Below, piece after piece: positions 13,721-21,304 of a stretch of 21,304 bases of DNA (positions within the stretch are counted from its first letter, which is position 1; every line of letters starts with the position of its first letter). Under the pieces are notes generated by a model. That model was not told where the DNA came from, searched no databases, and saw only the letters and a program-made list of their open reading frames with translations. The position numbers were made by a program, and so were the translations under genes. Source of the DNA: a virus; the IMG/VR virus record IMGVR_UViG_3300027976_000252, positions 1 to 21,304 of that record, one strand, 5' to 3'.

Positions 13721-14998
13721 TCTGGTTGGGCCACGGCGCAGGCTGGTATTTACGACGGGCTGCAAGCAGCCACAGAGGCCGTGGTGGGCTGGGCAAACAG
13801 CCCTGTCAATACCTTTGAGGGCACGTTCCTTGCGGTGCAGGCAATCTGGGGCGCGTTGCCAGATGTGTTTGACCGGGTCGGAGCCCTTGCGATCAATGGG
13901 CTCGTCGAGGTGATGGAGACCGGGATCGCGGGCATCACGGAGGCGATCAACACCGTACTGACCCTTGGCGGTCGGCGTCCCGATTGGGCCATCACTGCAC
14001 CTGATCTTTCAGCGTGGCAATCGGTTGTTCCCGAAGCCGTCAATCTTGGGGACCGCGCAAGGGCGGCCTACGACAGCGCGTTCTCGGACAATCCGTTCCA
14101 AGCGCCTGATCTCTTCGGGGGCATGGCGGACGACGCGCGCGGCCGGGCATCTGGGTATTCCGAGGCGGCAGGCATGCTATCGGACGCAGCCTCGCGGCCC
14201 ATGACGGCATGGCAGGCGCTGAAAGATGCGGTTTCCGGCGCGGGCGATGAAGGCACGGCGGCGCTCGAAAGTGCTGCGACCTCGGCGGATCGGTTCAACG
14301 ACGCATTGGAGGAAACCGAAGAGCAGGCTGGACGCGCTGGCGGGGCGGCAAAAAAGGCAGGTGAGGACGCAGCCAAGGGTGCAGAAGCAGCAGCGACCGG
14401 ATGGCAGGCGGTGGTAAATGCGGTCAGTGAATATGCCGACAAAGCGCGCGATGTCGGCGCGGACGTGGGCAGCGTGCTGGTCAGCGCGTTTCAAAGCGCG
14501 GAAGACGCGATCGGGAACTTTGTCAAGACCGGCAAGCTGGACTTCAAAGGCCTGGTCACCTCAATGATCGCGGACCTTGCCAAGCTGGGCGCGCGCAAAT
14601 TCATCCTCGGACCCATCGCCAACGCGCTCTCCGGGGCTCTGGGCAATCTCGGCGGGATGTTTGCAGGCGTATTTCATCAGGGCGGTATTGTGGGCGGCCC
14701 TGCGCCATCGCGGATGGTTCCGGCCATGGCCTTTGCCAACGCAACGCGCATGCACAACGGCGGCTGGGCTGGCCTCAAATCCGACGAGGTGCCAGCCATC
14801 CTGCAGCGCGGTGAGCGCGTGCTGTCGCGCAAAGAGTCCCGCGCTTATGGCGACGGCAATGGTGGTGGCGGTGGCAATGGTGGCGGCGCGGTCACGGTCA
14901 ACATCATGACGCGGGACGCAGAGAGCTTCCGCCAATCGCGCACGCAGGTCGCGGCCGATATGGCGCGCGCAGTCTCCATGGGCCGGAGGGGCATGTGA
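13721..14998 (+). pseudogene. tape measure protein, C-terminal part after in-frame TAG
   Basis: The frame of the preceding gene resumes directly after the TAG and runs 425 codons. It contains helical, alanine-rich segments (AGRAGGAAKKAGEDAAKGAE), then the conserved tape measure end: NFVKTGKLDFKGLVTSMIAD, a hydrophobic stretch, FHQGGIVGG, and PAILQRGERVLSRKE. A Gly/Asn-rich tail (GDGNGGGGGNGGGA) follows, then a helical C-terminus. GTG codons at 13781/13784 could restart translation but have only a weak upstream AGAGG. The fragment is most simply the rest of a gene broken by one nonsense change, or read through. Its TGA overlaps the next ATG. Confidence 0.85.
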
Positions 14999-15627
14999 TG
15001 GCGTTTCACGAAGTGCAGTTTCCCGACAACATCAGCCGCGGGGCGCGCGGCGGTCCACAGCGGCGCACCCAGATCGTGGAGCTGGCCTCAGGCCGCGAGG
15101 AGCGCAACGCCTCTTGGTCCGCGTCCCGGCGTCGCTACGACGTTTCCTACGGCGTTCGGCGTGCTGATGATCTGCACGCGGTGGTTGCCTTCTTCGAGGC
15201 ACGCCTCGGGCGGCTTTATGGCTTCCGGTTCAAGGATTGGGCCGATTACAAATCCTGCGCCCCCTCGCAGCGCATCTCCGAGATGGATCAGCCCATCGGG
15301 ATCGGTGACGGCACCACCACGACCTTCGCGCTGACCAAAGCCTACGGCACGGTGCCGCATGTCTATCAGCGGCGCATCGAGAAGCCGGTCGCCGGAACAA
15401 TCCGCGTCGCGCTGAGCGGTGCCGAGCAGTTCAACGGCTGGTCGAGCGACCCCGTCACCGGGATCGTCACCTTTGAGGTCGCTCCGGATTCCGGCGTGAC
15501 CATCACTGCAGGCTACCAGTTCGACGTGCCCGTCCGCTTCGACAGCGATCTGATGGACGTCACCCTCGATATCGAACGCCTCGGATCCATCACCTCAATC
15601 CCGCTTGTGGAAATCCGTCTCAGCTAA
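14998..15627 (+). CDS. DUF2460 tail protein (distal-tail, Dit-like)
   Basis: This 209-residue protein begins MAFHEVQFPDNISRGARGGP, with QRRTQIVELASGREERNASW, SRRRYDVSYGVRRADDLHAV and FFEARLGRLYGFRFKDWADY. These are strong matches to the DUF2460/TIGR02217 family, whose member in Rhodobacter gene transfer agent (orf g12) is a distal tail protein. It should cap the tail tube and anchor the tip. ATG at 14998 overlaps the tape measure stop (TGATG), with GGAGG upstream. It is the only clear tail-tip protein of a known GTA/siphophage type here. Confidence 0.92.
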   Translation: MAFHEVQFPDNISRGARGGPQRRTQIVELASGREERNASWSASRRRYDVSYGVRRADDLHAVVAFFEARLGRLYGFRFKDWADYKSCAPSQRISEMDQPIGIGDGTTTTFALTKAYGTVPHVYQRRIEKPVAGTIRVALSGAEQFNGWSSDPVTGIVTFEVAPDSGVTITAGYQFDVPVRFDSDLMDVTLDIERLGSITSIPLVEIRLS

Positions 15628-15638
15628 GGACCCCGCTC

Positions 15639-17609
15639 ATGCAGACCTATACCGCCCTTGAACATCGCCCCGGCGATACGCCCCAGCTTTATGATCTCGG
15701 CGGTGGGCTTGTCACCCAGAACACCTTTGGCAAAGTAATCCGGCTCGATGCCAGCCAGCAGGTGACAGCACTGACCCCGGTGCCAATTGAGGCCGAGGAG
15801 CGCTACGCGTTTCGCGCTGTGTTTCGACGGGCAACGAACAGCCCCGATCCGTCCGACGACGCGATTTCCTGCGGCATCGACTGGCTGGCTGCGGATAAGA
15901 CGGCCCTTTCAACCACCACCATTAACACCATCCTCAACTTCAGCGTCGTGGATGGGCGGCGCGAGGTTCGCACCTCAGTCGTGGCCGAAGCCGAGGGTCC
16001 CGCCAGCGTGATAGCCCCGATTGGCGCGCGCTACGGCGTCCCATGGGTGCGCACATTCGGCCTTGGGCACGCAACAGACGTCGAGGTCTGCAGCCTTGAG
16101 CGGTTGCCTTTCGTCTCAGTGCCCGTGGCGCGCACCTTCTATGTCACCATGGATGGCAAGGACCTCAATGAGGGCAACTCGCTGACCTCGCCCCTTGCCA
16201 GCATCACTGAAGGCCTCACGCGCGCCGCAGCAGTTGCCCAGCCCTGCGTGGTGATCGTGCAGCCCGGCGAATACCTCGTGCCCTCTGATACGGTGATCCC
16301 CGCCAATTGCGCCCTTTACGGCTATGATCTGCGCGTCACCAAGCTGAGCCTGCCGCCGGGCCAGGAGGTGAACAACATGTTCCAGATGTCCAACGGCATC
16401 AAAGCCCGTGGCTTTACCTTCTCAAATCTGCGCCATGAGCCCTATACGCTGGCCGGTGGCCCGCCGCAAAAAGGCTGGGCTTTCGTCTTCAAGCCAGGCG
16501 AAGTCCTCACCCGCTCGCCCTATATTGCCGATTGCTCGCAGCTGCACAGCTTCACCCAAGACCAGATGGCCCTGCCGGTGGATAAGGCCGCAGGCAATCC
16601 GCTGATGCCGCGCGGCGGTGGCAACCTGCTGGCCGACGGATCGGTCCTCGCCCCGTCCTCACCGCTGCGCTCGGTCGTGGTCGACAGCTTTACCGCAATC
16701 AATCCCAATGGCGTCGGCTATGCCGTCACCCGCAACGCCTTTGTCCAGCTGGTCTCGGTGTTCACCAACTGGGCCCGCGTCGGCCTTTGGGCCCATGATG
16801 GCGGACAGATCACCGTTGCCAACTCCAACAACACCTTTGGCGATTATGCTCTTGCCGCTACCGGGTTCCGCAACACCGTCCAGATCGAAGGGCTGGCAGG
16901 AACCGGCGTGCTGGCCACGCACACCGCTGCCGCCAACACGATCACCGCCCAGACCGAGGCTATCATCACAGCCCTGATGGGCACGCGCTATCCAACGCTT
17001 GCAGGCTTCAACGGCCTGTCAGCGCGTGACAAGGCTTTCACCGAGCGCGACACTCGCACGCTTCTGCGCAGCCTCATCAATGATCTGCGTTCAGGTCAGG
17101 ATCGCGGCGCGCAGTTCTTTACCAAAGGGCTCTTTGACTGGAACGCCAATTACGCCTTCTCGGTGGCCCTCGTGCCGCTGTTTCTCGCCACTTGGGAGCA
17201 GGTTCGCTTGGAACTGATCGCGCGGATCAGCAGTGATGCAGCACAAGCAATGATCAGCGCCCTGATCGGGTTGATCTCAGATGTGGTCACGCGCCCGCAG
17301 GATTACCGCGTGGGCTTTGCCTCCGTCATCGAGGCCACCAGCCAGCAATTCAGCTACGCAGGCTCCGGCGTTAACTACAACGCGCTGCCCTTTAGCCAGC
17401 GCGGCACCGGCCGCGCGCCCGATCCGGCCAGTACGCTGCTGAAGACCGGCGGCGGCCGGATCTACGCCACCTTCTCCACCGAGGTCGGCGATACCTATCT
17501 CGGCGAAGACCTGCGCGTGGATTTTGAGCGCAACACCATCGAAGGCCAGGCCTTCTCGCGCGGTGTGCAGAACATCGCCCTCCCCCTCATCATCGGTCTC
17601 GGAGCTTGA
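15639..17609 (+). CDS. tail spike/fibre with probable right-handed beta-helix
   Basis: This 656-residue protein has an N-terminal beta domain (1-160) and then, near 164, RTFYVTMDGKDLNEGNSLTS, with PLASITEGLTRAAAV and CVVIVQPGEYLVPSDTVIPA. This is the DUF1565-like entry into a parallel beta-helix (pectin-lyase fold), extending to about residue 430 with short turn repeats rich in Asn and Gly. A helical section (about 430-560) follows, then a beta C-terminus (YATFSTEVGDTYLGEDLRVD and beyond). This architecture is seen in trimeric phage spikes that bind or cut surface polysaccharide; catalytic residues cannot be identified. AAGGA lies upstream of ATG 15639. Its position after the Dit-like gene supports a host-contact role. 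Confidence 0.75.
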   Translation: MQTYTALEHRPGDTPQLYDLGGGLVTQNTFGKVIRLDASQQVTALTPVPIEAEERYAFRAVFRRATNSPDPSDDAISCGIDWLAADKTALSTTTINTILNFSVVDGRREVRTSVVAEAEGPASVIAPIGARYGVPWVRTFGLGHATDVEVCSLERLPFVSVPVARTFYVTMDGKDLNEGNSLTSPLASITEGLTRAAAVAQPCVVIVQPGEYLVPSDTVIPANCALYGYDLRVTKLSLPPGQEVNNMFQMSNGIKARGFTFSNLRHEPYTLAGGPPQKGWAFVFKPGEVLTRSPYIADCSQLHSFTQDQMALPVDKAAGNPLMPRGGGNLLADGSVLAPSSPLRSVVVDSFTAINPNGVGYAVTRNAFVQLVSVFTNWARVGLWAHDGGQITVANSNNTFGDYALAATGFRNTVQIEGLAGTGVLATHTAAANTITAQTEAIITALMGTRYPTLAGFNGLSARDKAFTERDTRTLLRSLINDLRSGQDRGAQFFTKGLFDWNANYAFSVALVPLFLATWEQVRLELIARISSDAAQAMISALIGLISDVVTRPQDYRVGFASVIEATSQQFSYAGSGVNYNALPFSQRGTGRAPDPASTLLKTGGGRIYATFSTEVGDTYLGEDLRVDFERNTIEGQAFSRGVQNIALPLIIGLGA

Positions 17610-17613
17610 ACCC

Positions 17614-18027
17614 ATGGTCACCATCACCACACCGCGCCCGCCCCTGAACCTCTTCGAGGTGGTTCGCGCAGAAATCGGCGTCGAGTGGACGACCATCTAT
17701 GACGTGCCCGACTATCTGATCCCCAGCGAGGGCCCAAACCCCGCCCGCAGCATCGGGACGGCCGCCATCATGACCGGTGTGCTCATCACCCCCACCGCCG
17801 GGGCCTCCGTGCGTGTCTCAATCCGGATCCTCGCCTTCAACAACACGCCCTGGCTTTTGCTGGACCGCGCCTTCGCCCCCGCAGGCGATGTTCTCTCCAT
17901 CGGGCTTGATCGCCAGGTGCTGCGCGCGGGCGAGCGCTTCCAGATGAAGGTCGAAGCCAGCGAGGCGGCCATCGCGCATTTCTCCTTCATCCTCAACCAA
18001 CGCGAAGACTTCACGGTGATTTCATGA
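17614..18027 (+). CDS. small tail-tip structural protein, unknown family
   Basis: This 137-residue protein begins MVTITTPRPPLNLFEVVRAE and appears all-beta (strands around GTAAIMTGVLITPTAGASVR, VSIRILAFNNTPWLLLDRAF and HFSFILNQREDFTVIS). It has no transmembrane segment or signal peptide. Its place between spike and DUF285 protein, with a GGAG upstream and a four-base ATGA overlap to the next gene, suggests a virion part or an adaptor for the fibre. No family is recognised. Confidence 0.65.
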   Translation: MVTITTPRPPLNLFEVVRAEIGVEWTTIYDVPDYLIPSEGPNPARSIGTAAIMTGVLITPTAGASVRVSIRILAFNNTPWLLLDRAFAPAGDVLSIGLDRQVLRAGERFQMKVEASEAAIAHFSFILNQREDFTVIS

Positions 18028-18596
18028 GCATCCTGCGCTACGCCACTGGCCGGGGCCGCTTTGTCGGCCAGTCCCTGATTTATCCCATCCCGATCCCGCT
18101 TGATGCAGCGCAGTATTTTGGGGCGGCGGTGGTGGGTGAGAACGGCCAGTTCTACTATTCCAACGGCCTTGAATGGATCGTGCCCATCGAGGACAACGAG
18201 ATCCTGCGCCCCTCAGCACTTGTGCCCTTCAGCGTTGATGAGCGCACCCAGCTGCGCTTGACCACGTTCCGTTCACCTGCGGGCCTTGAGCAAACCGGCA
18301 TCATCTTCGAGGTCTCCAGCAACAGCGTGGATTTTGACGGCGCACTGACGCGCATCGTGGCAGGCTTTGGCAATACCTATCAGCTGGAATTCCCCGAGGA
18401 CGGCTTTGGCCCCGGCGACCGCGTGCTCTGGCGCGCCGCCTATACCGGCACCAGCGGCGCGCAGTCGAACTTCTCTGTGCCCTATGCCCAGACCTTCCCC
18501 GAGCTGATCTCGCGCCCCACGCCCATCACCCGCGAGAACGCCATCACCGGCACAGTGCGCGTGACGGATTTCAAGCGCGTCGCTATTTGGCTATAG
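18024..18596 (+). CDS. N-terminal part of DUF285 tail protein (ended by frameshift)
   Basis: The 190 residues begin MSILRYATGRGRFVGQSLIY and include beta segments with fibronectin-type-III character (TYQLEFPEDGFGPGDRVLWR, then AAYTGTSGAQSNFSVPYAQT). The frame stops at TAG 18594-18596 after RVAIWL. Removing one T from the TTT at 18586-18588 gives RVAIGYSYGETQTAFYAPD, which continues smoothly into the +1 frame of the next ORF. The intact gene (18024-20892) would encode about 955 residues: an attachment domain followed by PKD-like and leucine-rich repeats. Either the gene is broken or the base is a sequencing error. Confidence 0.75.
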   Translation: MSILRYATGRGRFVGQSLIYPIPIPLDAAQYFGAAVVGENGQFYYSNGLEWIVPIEDNEILRPSALVPFSVDERTQLRLTTFRSPAGLEQTGIIFEVSSNSVDFDGALTRIVAGFGNTYQLEFPEDGFGPGDRVLWRAAYTGTSGAQSNFSVPYAQTFPELISRPTPITRENAITGTVRVTDFKRVAIWL

Positions 18597-18666
18597 CTAC
18601 GGCGAGACCCAGACCGCGTTCTATGCGCCCGATGCCACGCCCGGCGTCGACGCACCCCTGATCGCC

Positions 18667-20892
18667 GTGACCCACACCGGCGGGGCCATCACCACTGTCC
18701 CGATCCCACCGCTGGTGCCTGCCGCAAATTATCTCTGGCGCAGCCGCTATGGCGGGCGGCTCAATGCCTCCGCCCCGATGATCTATTCCGCCTGGTCGTC
18801 CCCGCGCAGCTTCTTTCTCGGCGCAGCCTCCCTGATCCTGACCTATGATCTGGCGCTGGCCACCGTGCGCACGATCTTCGTGCCGCTCGGAGGTGGGACG
18901 ATCAACAATCCCCTCGATGTGACCATCGACTGGGGCGACGGCAGCTCTGAGCGCTTCACCACCGCCGGAATCAAGCCGCATACCTATGACGAGGGTCCGG
19001 GCCCGCGCGTGACTGTCACTATTACCGGTCGTCTCGACTGGTACGGCACCACCCAGCCCATCGATCAGGTAGGGCTGATCCGCGTCGAGAACATCGGCTT
19101 TGCCATGGGGCTCACCTCCCTGCGCGGCGCGTTTCGACAGACCGCCACAGCGCTGGATTATATCACCCCGAACATCCCCGAGACCGTCACCAGCTTTGAG
19201 GAGCTGTTCCAAGAGAGCGTTTGCGCCGCTGATCTGCGCGACCTGGATACCCGCAACATCACCAACCTGCGCAGGATCTTCTATCGCTCGAATGGCATCG
19301 GCCCAAACTGCGCCAATTGGGACGTGGGGCGCGTCACAGATGTCTTCCAGGCTTTCGCCGACAGCCAGATGAATAGCCCGTTCTCCCTTGGTAATTGGGA
19401 GAGCCTCACCTCAATGGAGGAGATGTTCGTCCAGACCATCGGCGATTACTACGGCGGACGCGACGGGCGTGTGCTGTTCAATCAGCCCATTGCCAGCTGG
19501 GACGTCAGCAGCATCACCAACATGCGCCTGATGTTTGGCTGCACAATGCGCGCCAATGCGGGCAAGATCGGTGCAGCCTTCAACCAGCCGCTGAATGGCT
19601 GGAATGTCTCCACTGTGCAAAACTTCGAAGGGTTCATGGGCCATCTCGCCAATCCCGGCATCAGCCAGAACACCCATGCGTTCAACCAACCGCTCAATCA
19701 GTGGAACACCTCCGCTGCCACCAACCTGCACCGCATGTTCGCGCTTGCACGCAGCTTCAACCAGGACATCTCCGCCTGGAACATCGCCAACGTCATCACC
19801 ACATCCGGCATGTTCCTCGGCGTGTCGGGGTTTCACGGGTTCAACCGCTCCCTCAATGCCTGGGACGTCACGAGCGTCACCGATATGAGCGAGATGTTCG
19901 CCAATTGCGATTACGACCAGCCGCTCGGTGCCTGGAACGTCGCGGCCGTCACCACCATGAACGGGATGTTTCGCAGCGGACTGTTCAACAAGCCAATCGG
20001 CACCTGGGACGTCTCAGGCGTTACCGACATGGCCTTCATGTTCGCCTCCGTCAGCACCAATGTTCAACGTGCCTTCTTCGATCAGGACATCGGTGGCTGG
20101 GACGTCTCGAACGTCATCACCATGGAGGCGATGTTTGGCGCGGTCGGCGCGGGCAATTCGCAGCGGGCCAATTTCAACAACGGCGGCAACCCCTCGATCG
20201 CGGCCTGGAATGTCTCTAACGTGACCAATATGCGCGCCATGTTCCGCTCTGGCGACAGCAACAGCGTCAACCCCTACCACCGCTTCAACCAGCCCATCGG
20301 GGTCTGGAACGTCGCCAATGTCACCACCCTGCGCGACATGTTTCGCGGCTGCCGCCAGAGCTTCGATCAGGATATTTCCCAGTGGCCGCTGCGCGCACTC
20401 GGCGTTGATCTGTCGGATTTCAAAGCGATTGATGTCGAGCGCGCCTTCTCGGAGGCCAATTATTCGCGCCTGCTGACCGGCTGGGCCAACCGTGTCGCCA
20501 CCATCAGTGGGCCGCTCAATGTTGCAGCGATCTTCGAGGCACGCCGTTTCAACACCACGGCCTATCAACCGGGGTCGCGATTTACCAACGCGGTAGCCGG
20601 GCGCGCGTTTCTCACGACGGCGCGCAGTCTGAGTGTAGCGGGGGCCACAACGCCCGCAGCAAACGGAGCCTATCCCTTTAACGCCGCCACCAGCGTCTAT
20701 CTCAACGCCAACGGCTGGTATTTCCTCAAAACCGGCCCCGACTGGACCCTCTACGACCCCGACGACAGCCCGCAGGCGACCGGCACTGGTGCCGATCCCT
20801 GGAGCGTCACCAGCTGGACCGGCTTGCTTTCAACCGCAACGCTGCTGATCGCAGGCGCCGCCTGGACACTTATCGGAGACACCCCCGCATGA
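18667..20892 (+). CDS. DUF285 (BspA-type leucine-rich repeat) tail protein, C-terminal part
   Basis: The GTG at 18667 is nominal; the frame is open from 18565, has no good start, and most likely continues the preceding ORF after a one-base frameshift. Domains: a fibronectin-III-like strand set (AANYLWRSRYGGRLNAS), a PKD-like domain (VTIDWGDGSSERFTTAGIKP, HTYDEGPG, VTVTITG; about 75-120), then about ten repeats at roughly residues 210-575. The repeat consensus is FNQPI..WDVS.VTNM..MF (for example FNQPIASWDVSSITNMRLMF and FNRSLNAWDVTSVTDMSEMF). This is the DUF285 signature of BspA-like adhesins. The C-terminal 120 residues are beta-rich and end in a probable folding or trimer domain. It likely contacts the host surface. 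Stop and next ATG overlap (ATGA). Confidence 0.85.
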   Translation: MTHTGGAITTVPIPPLVPAANYLWRSRYGGRLNASAPMIYSAWSSPRSFFLGAASLILTYDLALATVRTIFVPLGGGTINNPLDVTIDWGDGSSERFTTAGIKPHTYDEGPGPRVTVTITGRLDWYGTTQPIDQVGLIRVENIGFAMGLTSLRGAFRQTATALDYITPNIPETVTSFEELFQESVCAADLRDLDTRNITNLRRIFYRSNGIGPNCANWDVGRVTDVFQAFADSQMNSPFSLGNWESLTSMEEMFVQTIGDYYGGRDGRVLFNQPIASWDVSSITNMRLMFGCTMRANAGKIGAAFNQPLNGWNVSTVQNFEGFMGHLANPGISQNTHAFNQPLNQWNTSAATNLHRMFALARSFNQDISAWNIANVITTSGMFLGVSGFHGFNRSLNAWDVTSVTDMSEMFANCDYDQPLGAWNVAAVTTMNGMFRSGLFNKPIGTWDVSGVTDMAFMFASVSTNVQRAFFDQDIGGWDVSNVITMEAMFGAVGAGNSQRANFNNGGNPSIAAWNVSNVTNMRAMFRSGDSNSVNPYHRFNQPIGVWNVANVTTLRDMFRGCRQSFDQDISQWPLRALGVDLSDFKAIDVERAFSEANYSRLLTGWANRVATISGPLNVAAIFEARRFNTTAYQPGSRFTNAVAGRAFLTTARSLSVAGATTPAANGAYPFNAATSVYLNANGWYFLKTGPDWTLYDPDDSPQATGTGADPWSVTSWTGLLSTATLLIAGAAWTLIGDTPA

Positions 20893-21230
20893 CCCATGAT
20901 CTGACCGCAGACCGAAAAACGTACTGGATCGCGCATGACAGCGATAAAATCGAAAGCGGGGTCTTGCCAGAAGGCGGGACGCTCTCAACCGGCATGGCCT
21001 ACCTTGAAACCTATACCAGCCCTTTGGTGCAACACACCCGGCTGCACCTTTTGCGCAGCAACTATCCCACTGCCTTGGGCGAATGGCTGGAAACACTGCG
21101 GCTGCGCGACCCATCCCAGTTTCTTGCGGATTACCGCTGGCAGCGTGAAACCGGCGGCGTCACGCTTTCGTCTGGCGTCCGCATCCACACGGACCAGAAC
21201 ACACAAAGCAAAAGGCTCAATTCGCATTAG
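20889..21230 (+). CDS. DUF4376-like tail fibre assembly protein, apparently truncated
   Basis: The 113 residues begin MTHDLTADRKTYWIAHDSDK. The final part, DYRWQRETGGVTLSSGVRIH followed by TDQNTQSK, looks like the start of a DUF4376 domain, found in phage tail-fibre-associated proteins. That domain normally continues for roughly another 70-80 residues, but here the frame ends in RLNSH and TAG. The break falls near 21213, so the gene may be cut by an insertion or frameshift. GGAG lies ten bases upstream of the ATG, which overlaps the previous stop. Confidence 0.6.
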   Translation: MTHDLTADRKTYWIAHDSDKIESGVLPEGGTLSTGMAYLETYTSPLVQHTRLHLLRSNYPTALGEWLETLRLRDPSQFLADYRWQRETGGVTLSSGVRIHTDQNTQSKRLNSH

Positions 21231-21304
21231 CTATGCACATGGTCTAACCGGCAGGATTCCTACTGCTGCGGCGAGAACGGCGCGTGGTGTGGGTTGCCTT
21301 GGAA
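21231..21304. other. window end, no confirmed gene; possible mobile-element edge
   Basis: No plus-strand gene is recognised. On the minus strand two frames are open inward from the edge, one ending with TAG at 21244-21246 after 19 codons rich in Arg and Ser. A C-terminal end of a gene entering from the right is possible but unproven. The sequence from 21214 (GGCTCAATTCGC) could be the terminal repeat of an insertion sequence. Confidence 0.2.

Noticed and set aside
12956-13765. A 269-codon minus-strand open frame
   Set aside because: It is opposite the tape measure gene, whose coding evidence is far stronger.
2774-15627. Gene transfer agent of the RcGTA type
   Set aside because: Only the DUF2460 gene resembles the GTA; portal, capsid, decoration and terminase are of lambda type, and the GTA g13-g15 genes are absent.
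1-21304. tRNA, rRNA, attachment site or integrase
   Set aside because: No tRNA-like sequence, no repeated att core and no tyrosine or serine recombinase motif was seen by eye.

Overview
The window is a stretch of prophage, or prophage remnant, in a GC-rich alphaproteobacterium. Protein style, codon use and several small conserved families (DUF7220-, DUF3489-, DUF6900-, DUF6441-, DUF7697- and DUF2460-like) point to the Rhodobacteraceae (Roseobacter/Rhodobacter group). All family names are recalled from sequence character and were not confirmed by a search.

Layout. Positions 1-257 hold the tail end of an upstream plus-strand gene and a small membrane protein. Positions 267-2128 hold five small genes on the minus strand, closely spaced and mostly with clear ribosome binding sites. 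An AT-rich divergent region (2129-2256) with an inverted repeat separates them from the plus-strand morphogenesis genes, which run to the end of the window. These follow lambda-like order: small terminase, large terminase (GpA type), gpW-like joiner, lambda-type portal, S49 protease with a nested in-frame scaffold (C/Nu3 arrangement), gpD-like decoration protein, gpE-like major capsid protein, FII-like connector, two tail-completion proteins, tail tube, tail-assembly chaperone pair, tape measure, DUF2460 tail protein and then host-contact proteins. Many junctions are ATGA or TGATG overlaps, so translation is probably coupled.

How they work together. The terminase packages DNA through the portal into a protease-matured head built on the nested scaffold. 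gpW, FII and the completion proteins join the head to a long tail made of tube protein around the tape measure. The distal genes replace the usual lambda M-L-K-I-J block with a probable beta-helix spike, a small structural protein and a large protein carrying about ten DUF285 (BspA-type leucine-rich) repeats.

Most notable points: (1) a correctly phased A AAA AAC slippery heptamer in the chaperone gene, whose -1 frame runs open into the next ORF, a good candidate for a G/GT-type programmed frameshift; (2) the DUF285-repeat tail protein; (3) two lesions, an in-frame amber codon in the tape measure and a one-base frameshift in the DUF285 protein, which suggest a decaying prophage or sequence errors; (4) a final gene that seems cut short near 21213, perhaps by an insertion element starting there. 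No integrase, repressor or lysis gene and no RNA gene was recognised.
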